A stretch of DNA of 64,000 nt from SFEL01 sp964392455. GTDB taxonomy: Bacteria > Bacillota > Clostridia > Christensenellales > CAG-138. This document shows positions 8,122-16,323 of the stretch, piece after piece; position 1 is the stretch's first letter, and every line of letters starts with the position of its first letter. The stretch lies in assembly GCA_964392455.1 (NCBI GenBank), contig CAYMPG010000003.1, positions 40,540 to 104,539 on the forward strand. The letters are read 5' to 3'. Both the position numbers and the translations under genes were made by a program. A model generated the notes under the pieces. The model worked only from the letters and a program-made list of their open reading frames with translations, ran no database searches and was not told the DNA's origin.

Positions 8122-9108
8122 TTAGTGTTTGCGGTTCTGGAAATTCTGCAGCAGTACAGCAACTATGATTATAGCACCGCTTATCGCACCATTGAGGAAG
8201 GTGGAAACATCTGCAGCAGTAAGTATGTTGCTTATCATCTTAAACATCAGCACACCAGCAAAGGTGCCAAGTATCTTGCCACGCCCGCCGCTCATTGCAG
8301 TGCCGCCGATGGCTACGGAAGCTATGGCCTCCATTTCGTACCCATTTGCCGCAGAGGCCGCTGCAACGGCGGTCATACGGGAACCATAGATAAACGCAGC
8401 TATGCCACAGAGCACACCGGTAATCATGAAAGTGAGGCACTTTACCAAATCAACATTAATACCTGACAGGCGTGCGGATACCTCATTGCTACCCACGGCA
8501 TATACATGCTTACCCAGTTTAGTATTCTTCATGATATTATCGAAGATGATAACAGCGGCAATAAATATCAGCATCAGATAGGGAATCTTGAAGTTTTCGC
8601 CTATCTTTATGCCGCCCACGGCAAGCTGACGGAATGACTCATAATAATTGGTATCAACTGTGAAGGGGCCGCCAGACCCAAAATGATTGATAATGGAACG
8701 GCAGGCACTCTGCATTGCCATGGTAGCAATCATCGGAGGCATACCGCCCTTTGTTACCAGCAGGCCGTTTATGCTGCCCAGTATGAGACCTGCAACACAG
8801 CAGAACAGCAGCATTATCATCGCAGAACCAGTAGCATTGAGCACCAGAATTCCAAAGCCGCCTATAAATGCAACCTGAGAACCAACAGATATGTCTATCA
8901 TACCTGCAGATATAATCATGCTCATACCCATGGCTATAAGGCCTATCATGGTACTCTGAACGAATATATTGGAAATATTCGTCCAAGTGAAAAAGTTTTT
9001 GTTAACGATAGCCGCTATTATTACCAGCAGTATAAACGAAAAGACGAAGCTGTATTCGGATACCAGTTTCTTGAATACATCCTTAAAGTTGATTTTGGTG
9101 TTAGTCAT
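8122..9108 (-). CDS. Sugar ABC transporter permease (RbsC family)
   Basis: A 328-residue membrane protein with about 8-10 hydrophobic segments and a cytoplasmic N-terminus. It has the BPD_transp_2 signature EAIASVAIGGTAMSGGRG near residue 250-270, which is the loop that docks on the ATPase. It forms the membrane channel of a ribose/galactose-type importer with the adjacent ATPase and binding protein. The ATG (9106-9108) overlaps the end of the ATPase gene by 8 bases, so the two are translationally coupled. It is not duplicated, so it would work as a homodimer. Confidence 0.93.
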   Translation of the reverse strand: MTNTKINFKDVFKKLVSEYSFVFSFILLVIIAAIVNKNFFTWTNISNIFVQSTMIGLIAMGMSMIISAGMIDISVGSQVAFIGGFGILVLNATGSAMIMLLFCCVAGLILGSINGLLVTKGGMPPMIATMAMQSACRSIINHFGSGGPFTVDTNYYESFRQLAVGGIKIGENFKIPYLMLIFIAAVIIFDNIMKNTKLGKHVYAVGSNEVSARLSGINVDLVKCLTFMITGVLCGIAAFIYGSRMTAVAAASAANGYEMEAIASVAIGGTAMSGGRGKILGTFAGVLMFKMISNILTAADVSTFLNGAISGAIIIVAVLLQNFQNRKH

Positions 9109-10606
9109 TCTTTTCCCCCTCCAAATTTGCGCCTGTGGAATAATACATCACGTTTTTCTCGGTAAGCTGTTCACGATTCAGCACAGCGTTTATATTTCCC
9201 TTATACAGCACCATGCAGCTATCTGCCACCTTGTATATCTCAGGGAACTCCTGACTGAACACTATTACGGATTTTCCCTGCTTTGCCAATCTTAGTATGA
9301 GATGGTAAATCTCAAACTTCGTGCCTACATCTATACCCTGAGTAGGATTGTCAAAAAGCAGAATATCCGCATTAGCTTCCAGCCACTTGCCAAGTATCAC
9401 TTTCTGCTGATTGCCGCCTGAGAGCGAAGTTATGGGGTTTCTTGGGGTGCCAACCTTAATGGACAGGGCCTTCTTTTGTCTTTCAAACCGGTTGCTCACG
9501 TCCTTCTTTGTAATCATAAGGCTGTTAAAATCGGTATTCAGATAGGCCATATAAAGGTTGTCATAAATGGAGAGGTCATTATGTATGCCTCTCTCCTTAC
9601 GCATACGAGGAACCAGCGCCACACGATTCTGCATGAACGCTTTAATGCCAGCACCTGGACGCATAACATTATCGCCCACCTTCAAGGTTCCCGTATAAGG
9701 TATTACGCCAAACAGGGCATCTGCCAGGGCATCGCGTCCGCTGCCCTGAAGGCCGGTTATGGCAAGTATTTCACCTTTGTGAAGCTCAAAGTTTATATCG
9801 TTGAAGCCTTCGCCGCTAATGTTCTTTGCGGACATGGCCACCTTGTCCTCCGCAACACAAACATGGTGAGAAAAGTCGTCATCTGCAAGCTGCCGGCCTA
9901 TCATAAGCTCGGTTATGCCGTTTTCATCAATATCGGCAAAATTACCATTTGCCACGAGCTTGCCATCCCTGAGGACATAATACGAATTACATATCTCAAA
10001 AAGCTCCGGCATTTTGTGGGAGATGTAAATAAAGCTTACGCCTTCTTCATGCAGCTGGCGCATAATACGGAAAAGGCTCTCTATTTCCCTGGTTGAAAGG
10101 GCGGTAGACGGCTCATCCATGATTATAAGCTCGCTCTTGAACAGCAGCGCTTTGGCAATTTCTACGAGCTGCTTCTCTGCCGCAGGAAGTTTTTCAACAT
10201 GCTCCATGGGGTCTATCTTTACCTCCATGCGCGCAAAAACCTCCTGACAACGTTCAATCATGCGCTTTTTATCCAGCATGCCATTTTTCTTGACGATTTC
10301 ATCACCAAGAAACATGTTTTCAAACACACGCAGGTCGTTACAGAGGTTCAGCTCCTGGTGTATAAAGCGTATACCAAGCTGATTAGCCGCTCTGGCATTG
10401 GGTATGTTTACCTTTTTCCCGTCAATGAATATTTCGCCTGCGGTTGCTGAATATGTGCCTGCAAGCACATTCATCAGGGTAGACTTTCCTGCTCCGTTTT
10501 CACCAAGCAGGCCCACTATGTCGCCAGGTTCCACGGTAAAATCCACGTGATCTACAGCGCGCACAGGGCCAAAGTCCATTACTATGCCCTTCATTTCTAC
10601 GAGCAT
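9101..10606 (-). CDS. Sugar ABC transporter ATP-binding protein (RbsA family)
   Basis: A 501-residue tandem ABC ATPase. The first domain has a full Walker A (GENGAGKST, about 36-44), a degenerate signature (LPAAEKQLVEIA) and Walker B (LIIMDEPS). The second has the relaxed loop GLQGSGRDAL and a good signature LSGGNQQKV. This asymmetry is normal for ribose/xylose/galactose-type importers. It powers uptake through the permease encoded by the overlapping downstream gene. A gap of about 190 bases with two hairpins separates it from the binding-protein gene upstream. Confidence 0.94.
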   Translation of the reverse strand: MLVEMKGIVMDFGPVRAVDHVDFTVEPGDIVGLLGENGAGKSTLMNVLAGTYSATAGEIFIDGKKVNIPNARAANQLGIRFIHQELNLCNDLRVFENMFLGDEIVKKNGMLDKKRMIERCQEVFARMEVKIDPMEHVEKLPAAEKQLVEIAKALLFKSELIIMDEPSTALSTREIESLFRIMRQLHEEGVSFIYISHKMPELFEICNSYYVLRDGKLVANGNFADIDENGITELMIGRQLADDDFSHHVCVAEDKVAMSAKNISGEGFNDINFELHKGEILAITGLQGSGRDALADALFGVIPYTGTLKVGDNVMRPGAGIKAFMQNRVALVPRMRKERGIHNDLSIYDNLYMAYLNTDFNSLMITKKDVSNRFERQKKALSIKVGTPRNPITSLSGGNQQKVILGKWLEANADILLFDNPTQGIDVGTKFEIYHLILRLAKQGKSVIVFSQEFPEIYKVADSCMVLYKGNINAVLNREQLTEKNVMYYSTGANLEGEKND

Positions 10607-10653
10607 ATATCGTCTATTCTCCCTTCAAAAAAATTCCATTGCATATACATTAG

Positions 10654-10670
10654 CGCCAGCTTGTCTGGCG
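10654..10670 (-). other. Small hairpin between binding-protein and ATPase genes
   Basis: CGCCAG and CTGGCG are separated by 5 bases. No T run follows. It could protect the 3' end of the upstream message or act with the stronger hairpin at 10740-10775. Confidence 0.5.
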
Positions 10671-10739
10671 TTGTATTCGATATTAATCCAAGTCTATATA
10701 ATTGTAGGTATACTAAAGGCCGTATGCCTTTGACATGTT

Positions 10740-10775
10740 TTAAGAAAAACAGGCCGGCCGGCAATGGCCGGCCTG
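10740..10775 (-). terminator. Intra-operon terminator/attenuator after the binding-protein gene
   Basis: A perfect 10-pair GC-rich stem (CAGGCCGGCC with GGCCGGCCTG) with a 6-base loop is followed on the minus strand by GTTTTTCTTA. It lies 22 bases past the stop of the binding-protein gene. Partial termination here would give more binding protein than ATPase and permease. Confidence 0.8.
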
Positions 10776-10796
10776 TCCTTTGAAAGAAAAACTTCT

Positions 10797-11888
10797 TTAG
10801 AAGTTACCGATGGAGTAACGCTCTGCATAGGTGTCAGATGCACGATAGGAATCGAAATCGTAATCAGCACCGCCAGCATTGGAGACGGAGAAGGAGGGAA
10901 TCAGGTACTGGCCATCGGTCAGAGGAGCACCGGTGAATTCCTCGCCATAGAGATGGGTTGCGCCAAGACGCATAGCCTCACGAATGAAGGAAGGAGCGAA
11001 GTAGAAAGTGGTGAACTGAACACCAGTCTGAGTGTTCTCAAACTTCTGCAGGGTAGCTTCACGACCGCCAACAGAAGTGATGACCTTGATGTTAATCTCG
11101 CCGGTATAAGCGTCAAGAGCATTCATCAGACCGTCAACGATTTCGTCATCGTGGGTCACAATCAGATCCAGAGCAGCTACTTCCTCAGCGGAGTGAGCAT
11201 TGAGCCAGTCTTCCATCTGCTGCTGAGCAGTTTCGGTGGACCAGTTGGTTACAAAAGTCTCAGCAATCTGGTTGAACTTAGCATCGATAACAGCATCCAT
11301 ACCATCGGAACGCTGGCTGGTAACAGTGGAGCTATCGCCTACGAAGCGCAGATAGTCAACTGCCTCGTAGTCAGCATAGTAGGTGTTGAGCCATTCGCCC
11401 ATCATGTTGCCTATGCCTACGTTGTCGCCCATGATTTCGCCTACAAGACCCTCAAAGTCATTGATCAGGCGGTCATAAACGATCAGCTCAATGCCAGCAT
11501 CGATAATGGTCTGAGCGGCAGAACGGAGAGCTTCGCCCTCCATGGGCCACAGCATAACGAGATCTACGTCGCCGCCGGCGATGAAGTTCTCAATGGAAGT
11601 AATCTGGTCGGAAGCCTCGAGACCATCAGCTACAACAACTTCCAGGCCATCGTACTTCTCCATCAGGGCCTCAGCTTCCATCTTGCAGTGAGCAACGGAC
11701 TCACCGGTAAAGCCGTGGTCACCAGAGGGGATAACGCAGGCGATCTTGTAAGATGCGGCTGCTTCCTCAGCGGGAGTTTCCTCTACAGGGGTCTCCTCAA
11801 CGGGAGCTTCCTCAGCAGCGGGAGCGGCGCAAGCTACCAGAGACAGTGCCATTACGAGCACAAGCAGCATTGCAAAGAACTTCTTCAT
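10797..11888 (-). CDS. Sugar ABC transporter substrate-binding lipoprotein (RbsB family)
   Basis: A 363-residue protein. The signal peptide (MKKFF, hydrophobic run, LSLVAC) ends in a lipobox with Cys at residue 20. An acidic Glu/Pro/Thr linker of about 25 residues follows, then a periplasmic-binding-protein type I fold (YKIACVIPSGDHGFTGE at the start). It would be tethered to the outer face of the membrane and deliver sugar to the permease. Codons are those of a highly expressed gene, with ATC preferred over the ATA seen in neighbours. A strong AAGGAGG lies upstream. The sugar cannot be named from sequence. Confidence 0.92.
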   Translation of the reverse strand: MKKFFAMLLVLVMALSLVACAAPAAEEAPVEETPVEETPAEEAAASYKIACVIPSGDHGFTGESVAHCKMEAEALMEKYDGLEVVVADGLEASDQITSIENFIAGGDVDLVMLWPMEGEALRSAAQTIIDAGIELIVYDRLINDFEGLVGEIMGDNVGIGNMMGEWLNTYYADYEAVDYLRFVGDSSTVTSQRSDGMDAVIDAKFNQIAETFVTNWSTETAQQQMEDWLNAHSAEEVAALDLIVTHDDEIVDGLMNALDAYTGEINIKVITSVGGREATLQKFENTQTGVQFTTFYFAPSFIREAMRLGATHLYGEEFTGAPLTDGQYLIPSFSVSNAGGADYDFDSYRASDTYAERYSIGNF

Positions 11889-11954
11889 TACAACTTTCCT
11901 CCTTGGAAAATATTATATTTGATAATCGGCCGCTAAGCCGCATTATCCACTGTA

Positions 11955-12929
11955 TTACTCGAAAGTGATAACACCCTTGAGATAGCCATCACTCTTTTTG
12001 ATGGACTTGATGAATATGTCATTCATTGCGTCCATATCTCCAAATTGAGCCGTATGTGTTACGAGGCGCTTTGTGTCATATAGCCCGCGCGCTATAAGTG
12101 CGCCGGTAGGTACAGTTAAATCCCTGAAGCGCGGATTGGTCTTGGGTGCCACGTTCATTACGGTAAGCCCGGTAGTATGCCAGCGATTGCCATCTATCCT
12201 GCGCTCGCCCCTGTGCCATGCGCCAAATACCAGCTTGCCTCCCACGCCTGCAGTGAGCCGATTTGCAAGGGCAAAAGTAGATTCTGCCGCTGCAAATTCT
12301 ATTACTACATTTGCTCCGCCCGCTTCTTCAATTCCCTTTATGCGCGCCTGTCCTTCAGGGGAATTTATATTGTAGCAATCGTGCGGGAAATACTCCCTGG
12401 CAATATCGAGATTATGGTCATTTATGTCGAGTATAGTCATCTGCCCATAGGCAGTGCCTCTGAGGCCCTGCACTGTCAACAGCCCCATATATCCTGCGCC
12501 TATCATTACCACACTGTCGCCAGGCTGTATATCCGCCTTTTGAAGGATATTTACTACGCATACAGTAGGCTCACCCACCCATTTTACGAAATCTTCTTCG
12601 CCTTCGGGTATCTTGGCCACACAATCATACTGCACATTGAAATCGGCTGCCATCATTTCATCGCCGCCTGTGCCGACGAATATTTTATCGCCTATTGAAA
12701 AGCCTTTCACGCCTTCTCCCATAGCAGTGACCACACCCACGCCTTCATGGCCCAGCCTGTAGGGCAAAGGACCCGGTGCACTCATACCACGATACAGATA
12801 TGAGTCCCAGGCGCAGATGCCTACTGCTTTGGTATGTATCTGAAGTTCATCATATCGAGGAGCTGGAAGCTCCACTTCACGAATCTCTATTTTTTCCGGT
12901 TCTGTTACCCAAAGCGCTCTGGTTTTCAT
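11955..12929 (-). CDS. Medium-chain (zinc-type) dehydrogenase of sugar-alcohol type
   Basis: A 324-residue MDR-superfamily protein. The catalytic zinc region is recognisable (GICAWDSY with Cys at about 38, then RLGHEGVG with His-Glu). The Rossmann motif is GAGYMGLLTVQGL at about residue 148-160. The four-cysteine structural-zinc lobe of classical alcohol dehydrogenases is missing: that segment reads TGGDEMMAADF. It probably oxidises a secondary alcohol of a sugar or polyol with NAD(P). It lies between the binding-protein gene and the HldE-like kinase and has a good AGGATTAAA ribosome region. Inferred role: a redox step in catabolism of the imported sugar. Confidence 0.85.
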   Translation of the reverse strand: MKTRALWVTEPEKIEIREVELPAPRYDELQIHTKAVGICAWDSYLYRGMSAPGPLPYRLGHEGVGVVTAMGEGVKGFSIGDKIFVGTGGDEMMAADFNVQYDCVAKIPEGEEDFVKWVGEPTVCVVNILQKADIQPGDSVVMIGAGYMGLLTVQGLRGTAYGQMTILDINDHNLDIAREYFPHDCYNINSPEGQARIKGIEEAGGANVVIEFAAAESTFALANRLTAGVGGKLVFGAWHRGERRIDGNRWHTTGLTVMNVAPKTNPRFRDLTVPTGALIARGLYDTKRLVTHTAQFGDMDAMNDIFIKSIKKSDGYLKGVITFE

Positions 12930-12939
12930 TTTAATCCTC

Positions 12940-13947
12940 CTATATATTGCAGGTATCCAGCTTTCGTACCACTCCGTCTACTGTAGCCGTACCAGTGACG
13001 CCTATCTGCTTGATTACGATGCTGGAGCAGGCATTACCCACTACAGCAGCCTCTGCCAGCGGTATCCCCTTGGTAAGAGAAAACATCACACCGGCATTAT
13101 AGGCATCGCCTGCACCGCATATATCTACCTGTCCCTCCACCTTGAAGGCTGGCGCATAATGCGATGCACCATCAAAGGTTACGCACCCCTGCTCTCCAAG
13201 AGTAACTATTACCGGTTTGCGGTTCTGGTCATATAGCCGTGCTGCCAGCTCTGCTGCACCATCCACATCCACTCTGTCTGGATTTTCTCCAAAGATTGCA
13301 GCTATCTCTCGATGATTGCATTTCACCATCACGTTACTGAACAAGTCTATATGGCCTCTTGAATCTGCATACCACAGGCCACTGTCAGCCATTTCACCTA
13401 TCGCCCTGCGAACACGCCCTGTAACCGCCGCCATATCCGATTCCACATACTGATCGCAGATTATAACTGCATCACTGTCCCGAGCTGCAAGCCTAAGGTT
13501 TTCTATCAGTGCATCCTCAACATCAGCCGGTGTGGCTGTAAAATTACGCATATCAATGCGGTTCAATTCTATTTCACAATCTTGATGGCCACGCATGGGC
13601 TTTATGTATGTGCATGTCTGCCGCTTATCAGTATGCACCATCCTGCTTACATCGGCCCCTATATCCCTGAGACACGCTTCCAGCTCATGGCCCTCGCCAT
13701 CTTTGCCTATGATGCCTATGCACGTTACATCTGCTCCAAGTGCCCTGAGATTATTGGTTATGGTACCAGCAGCACCTGGATAGCATTTTGTATGAGTTAC
13801 CTGATAGGCTGTAAGCCCCGTTTCGACAGACGGCTCATCCAGTGCAGGATCTATATAGAGATACTTGTCCAGGCAATAATCGCCAAATACGGTTATATGT
13901 GGCACCTTATCGCTGCACAACATTTTTTTCAATGCACCGATATTCAT
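12940..13947 (-). CDS. PfkB-family kinase resembling the HldE/RfaE heptose kinase domain
   Basis: A 335-residue ribokinase-fold protein. The N-terminus (ITVFGDYCLDKYLY) and the PGAAGTITNNLRALGADV segment follow the pattern of the kinase half of HldE/RfaE (D-glycero-D-manno-heptose-7-phosphate kinase). The general-base Asp is D281 in GAGDAYNAG. There is no nucleotidyltransferase half. Its ATG shares one base with the TAA of the previous gene (TAATG), so they are translationally coupled. With a GmhA-like SIS domain two genes upstream, a C7-sugar substrate is an attractive inference. PfkB substrate calls from sequence alone are unreliable. Confidence 0.82.
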   Translation of the reverse strand: MNIGALKKMLCSDKVPHITVFGDYCLDKYLYIDPALDEPSVETGLTAYQVTHTKCYPGAAGTITNNLRALGADVTCIGIIGKDGEGHELEACLRDIGADVSRMVHTDKRQTCTYIKPMRGHQDCEIELNRIDMRNFTATPADVEDALIENLRLAARDSDAVIICDQYVESDMAAVTGRVRRAIGEMADSGLWYADSRGHIDLFSNVMVKCNHREIAAIFGENPDRVDVDGAAELAARLYDQNRKPVIVTLGEQGCVTFDGASHYAPAFKVEGQVDICGAGDAYNAGVMFSLTKGIPLAEAAVVGNACSSIVIKQIGVTGTATVDGVVRKLDTCNI

Positions 13948-14915
13948 TACCTATCCTCCAGCATTGCCAGCTTTGCAAGGCTGGGCAGGGTCTTGTGGTG
14001 CTGCCCCTGGACGTAGTAGCTCTTTCCCCCGTCTGCCACGGTACGCGCAAGTATTGTCTTCCACGGGCGGAAATAGTAGCGAGGGTCAGTCTTCGGTGGA
14101 GTTACATCATAACCCTCGTCGGGCAGATCTTGCATATCAAATACAGCAGTAGTAAAGTGAGCAATGCACTCGCCCTTCTGATGCGCCACATTGCGTGCCA
14201 TTGCAAGGGCCTTCAGATATACCTCCGGGCCTGCCACAGCCGAACCAAAATTCAGAAACAGCCCATTTTCAAGGTTTTTAACGGTGTAGGCATATATCAG
14301 AAAATCTCTGTAGGAAGCTTCACCAAGCACTGCCCCACTGGTATTTGGGTGCTCATGCAGAATATCATTACCTACGCCAATATGTACCGTACATGGAACG
14401 TGCATATGGTATCCCTGGGCAAGCACACTATGCTCCCTGTATGGGAGATTCTGCTCCCATATATACCTACCTATAGCCTCTCCTGCGCCAAGACCATCCT
14501 CGACACCTTCCCTGAGGATATCGTTTATATATCCAGTCTCCTTCCAAAGCCCAAACTGCCCTTCACTCACATACCTGGCCACGGATTCACATGTATGCCC
14601 TATGAGTGAAAACTCAAAATCGTGTATGCTGCCTGCGCCATTAGTTGCGAAGTGGTTAACAAGGCCTCTACGCATCAGCTCTATCATATAATCTGCACAA
14701 CCGGTACGTATCACATGGGCACCGTACATGAGCAGGGAAGCAGCTTCAGCCTTCTTTGCGGCAACCATTGCATTTGCCAGCGCTCTGAGCTTTGGATTAT
14801 CCATTTCCGGGGGCGTACCATCCACAGGAATGAGAACTTTTTTTAAATCCACATCATGTATCCGCTCATCAAGGGACTTTATCAGCAGTTCCTCCCTGTT
14901 AAACATGGGAAACAT
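13947..14915 (-). CDS. Deoxyhypusine-synthase-like protein of unknown function
   Basis: A 322-residue protein. ATNGAGSIHDFEFSLIGHT (90-108) matches the NAD-binding motif of deoxyhypusine synthase. Near the end a WK pair (K286) followed by YYVQGQHHKTLPSLAKLAM lines up by eye with the catalytic-lysine segment of that family. Bacteria lack eIF5A, so a true deoxyhypusine role is unlikely. The gene sits between the SIS-HAD fusion and the HldE-like kinase and is coupled to the latter. A NAD-dependent reaction on a sugar or amine intermediate is plausible but unproven. The next stop-to-start gap upstream is 6 bases. The assignment to this fold is from motif memory. Confidence 0.65.
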   Translation of the reverse strand: MFPMFNREELLIKSLDERIHDVDLKKVLIPVDGTPPEMDNPKLRALANAMVAAKKAEAASLLMYGAHVIRTGCADYMIELMRRGLVNHFATNGAGSIHDFEFSLIGHTCESVARYVSEGQFGLWKETGYINDILREGVEDGLGAGEAIGRYIWEQNLPYREHSVLAQGYHMHVPCTVHIGVGNDILHEHPNTSGAVLGEASYRDFLIYAYTVKNLENGLFLNFGSAVAGPEVYLKALAMARNVAHQKGECIAHFTTAVFDMQDLPDEGYDVTPPKTDPRYYFRPWKTILARTVADGGKSYYVQGQHHKTLPSLAKLAMLEDR

Positions 14916-14921
14916 ACCCTT

Positions 14922-16307
14922 TTACCTCCCGAAAATATAATCCATCAGACGCCCGGTATTTGAAAAATCCGGTATAACACAATCCGCTCCTGCGGATATA
15001 AGCCTGTTACGTTTCCAGTAATTCACGGAATGATTCCGCTCCGCCTCACTGGTGGCCACGGCAACAGCATACCCGCCCGCCTGCTTTGCAAGCTCTATTT
15101 CAACATACCCATCTCCAAAGCCCACAAGGCCGGCTCCACTGAGATGTTTTTCCTCTATAAGCTGCCTGAGCACCACTTCCTTCGCACACACAGTGGAGTT
15201 TAGGTCAGTGGCACCATGAATGCTTTCAAATAAATCATGCACACCAAGCAACTTAGCTTCATTTATGACATCAGCCTCGTCTGTGCCGCTGGTAAGATAG
15301 CATCTTACGCCACGCTCTTTCAGGGCCTTTAATGTATCTACTACCCCCGGTACAAGATACGGCTCCGGATTGGCGCCATTTTCCAGCGCCTCATGGCGCT
15401 CATTTATGCGTTCTCCAAGGCGCCTGAGATACTCTGCCTTGTATTCGAGAGGATTCTTTGCTGTGCCGCCAAGCTTTTCCACTTCTTCCGCAAGCCGCAT
15501 ACACTGGAAAATAGTCTGTTTTCCAGTAAGCATGTCCACGAAATCCATTACAAGCTTTCTGGTTTCTTCCTCTGTATTATGCTTTGGGCATGCCATCAGT
15601 TCCTCGGTAAAATATCCGTACATTATTGGCTGCCAGCCCTCCCTGAGAAGGCTCACAGTGCCATCAAAGTCAAATATGGCAAACTCTGGATGCGCCGAAG
15701 GATAGTGTATCGTTTCAATATCCCATACATACCTGAGCCTGTCCCTGAGATGACATACCAGTGCATGCACATAAAACATATGAAGGTCTTCAAGCTGTTC
15801 CATGCTGTAGGTAGGCGCAAGAAGGCATATATCGCACAGAGGCTTCATGCTGCCTCCGTCCCGGCCTCCCATGCCTATTACTTTCATGCCCTTTTCACGT
15901 GCCACGGCACAGGCCCTTACTATATTGGCAGAATTGCCGCTGCCGCTGAATACTATGAGCAAATCTCCCGGCCTCGCAAGGGTACGCAGCACTATCTCAT
16001 ACACTTCCGCATAGCTGAAGTCATTGGCAAGGCAGGTCACTACAGCATTTGGATCATTAAGACAAATAGCCCTAAATCCCTCTCTGCCATCCACGCGGCA
16101 TCCCTTCATCAGGTCGTTTATCATGTGGCTGGCGGTGGCAGCACTTCCTCCATTACCCGCTGTAAAGATGGTATTACCAGTCTCTTTGGTGGCAAGTATC
16201 GCTTTCGCTATATCCCTAAGGGCTGCGAAATCTGTCCTGCCCAGGGCTTCACATACTTCATTTGCATATATTTCAGGCTCGGGAGAGCCATTGCAATTGC
16301 AGCTCAT
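14922..16307 (-). CDS. Fused SIS (phosphoheptose-isomerase-like) and HAD-hydrolase protein
   Basis: A 461-residue two-domain protein. Residues 15-195 are a SIS domain close to GmhA: TAGNGGSAATASHM (49-62) and FSGSGNSANIV (120-130) are the phosphosugar-binding loops. Residues 208-461 are a HAD phosphatase of the beta-phosphoglucomutase type: DFDGT (213-217), TSGT, and GDG (398-400). GmhA converts sedoheptulose 7-phosphate to D-glycero-D-manno-heptose 7-phosphate. The HAD domain does not look like GmhB. The ATG at 16305-16307 follows GGAGGAAAAA; an upstream in-frame ATG would overlap the repressor gene. It is the first enzyme gene after the repressor. Fusion of isomerase and phosphatase suggests direct handing-on of a phosphosugar. 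Confidence 0.85.
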   Translation of the reverse strand: MSCNCNGSPEPEIYANEVCEALGRTDFAALRDIAKAILATKETGNTIFTAGNGGSAATASHMINDLMKGCRVDGREGFRAICLNDPNAVVTCLANDFSYAEVYEIVLRTLARPGDLLIVFSGSGNSANIVRACAVAREKGMKVIGMGGRDGGSMKPLCDICLLAPTYSMEQLEDLHMFYVHALVCHLRDRLRYVWDIETIHYPSAHPEFAIFDFDGTVSLLREGWQPIMYGYFTEELMACPKHNTEEETRKLVMDFVDMLTGKQTIFQCMRLAEEVEKLGGTAKNPLEYKAEYLRRLGERINERHEALENGANPEPYLVPGVVDTLKALKERGVRCYLTSGTDEADVINEAKLLGVHDLFESIHGATDLNSTVCAKEVVLRQLIEEKHLSGAGLVGFGDGYVEIELAKQAGGYAVAVATSEAERNHSVNYWKRNRLISAGADCVIPDFSNTGRLMDYIFGR

Positions 16308-16323
16308 TTTTTCCTCCCATACG

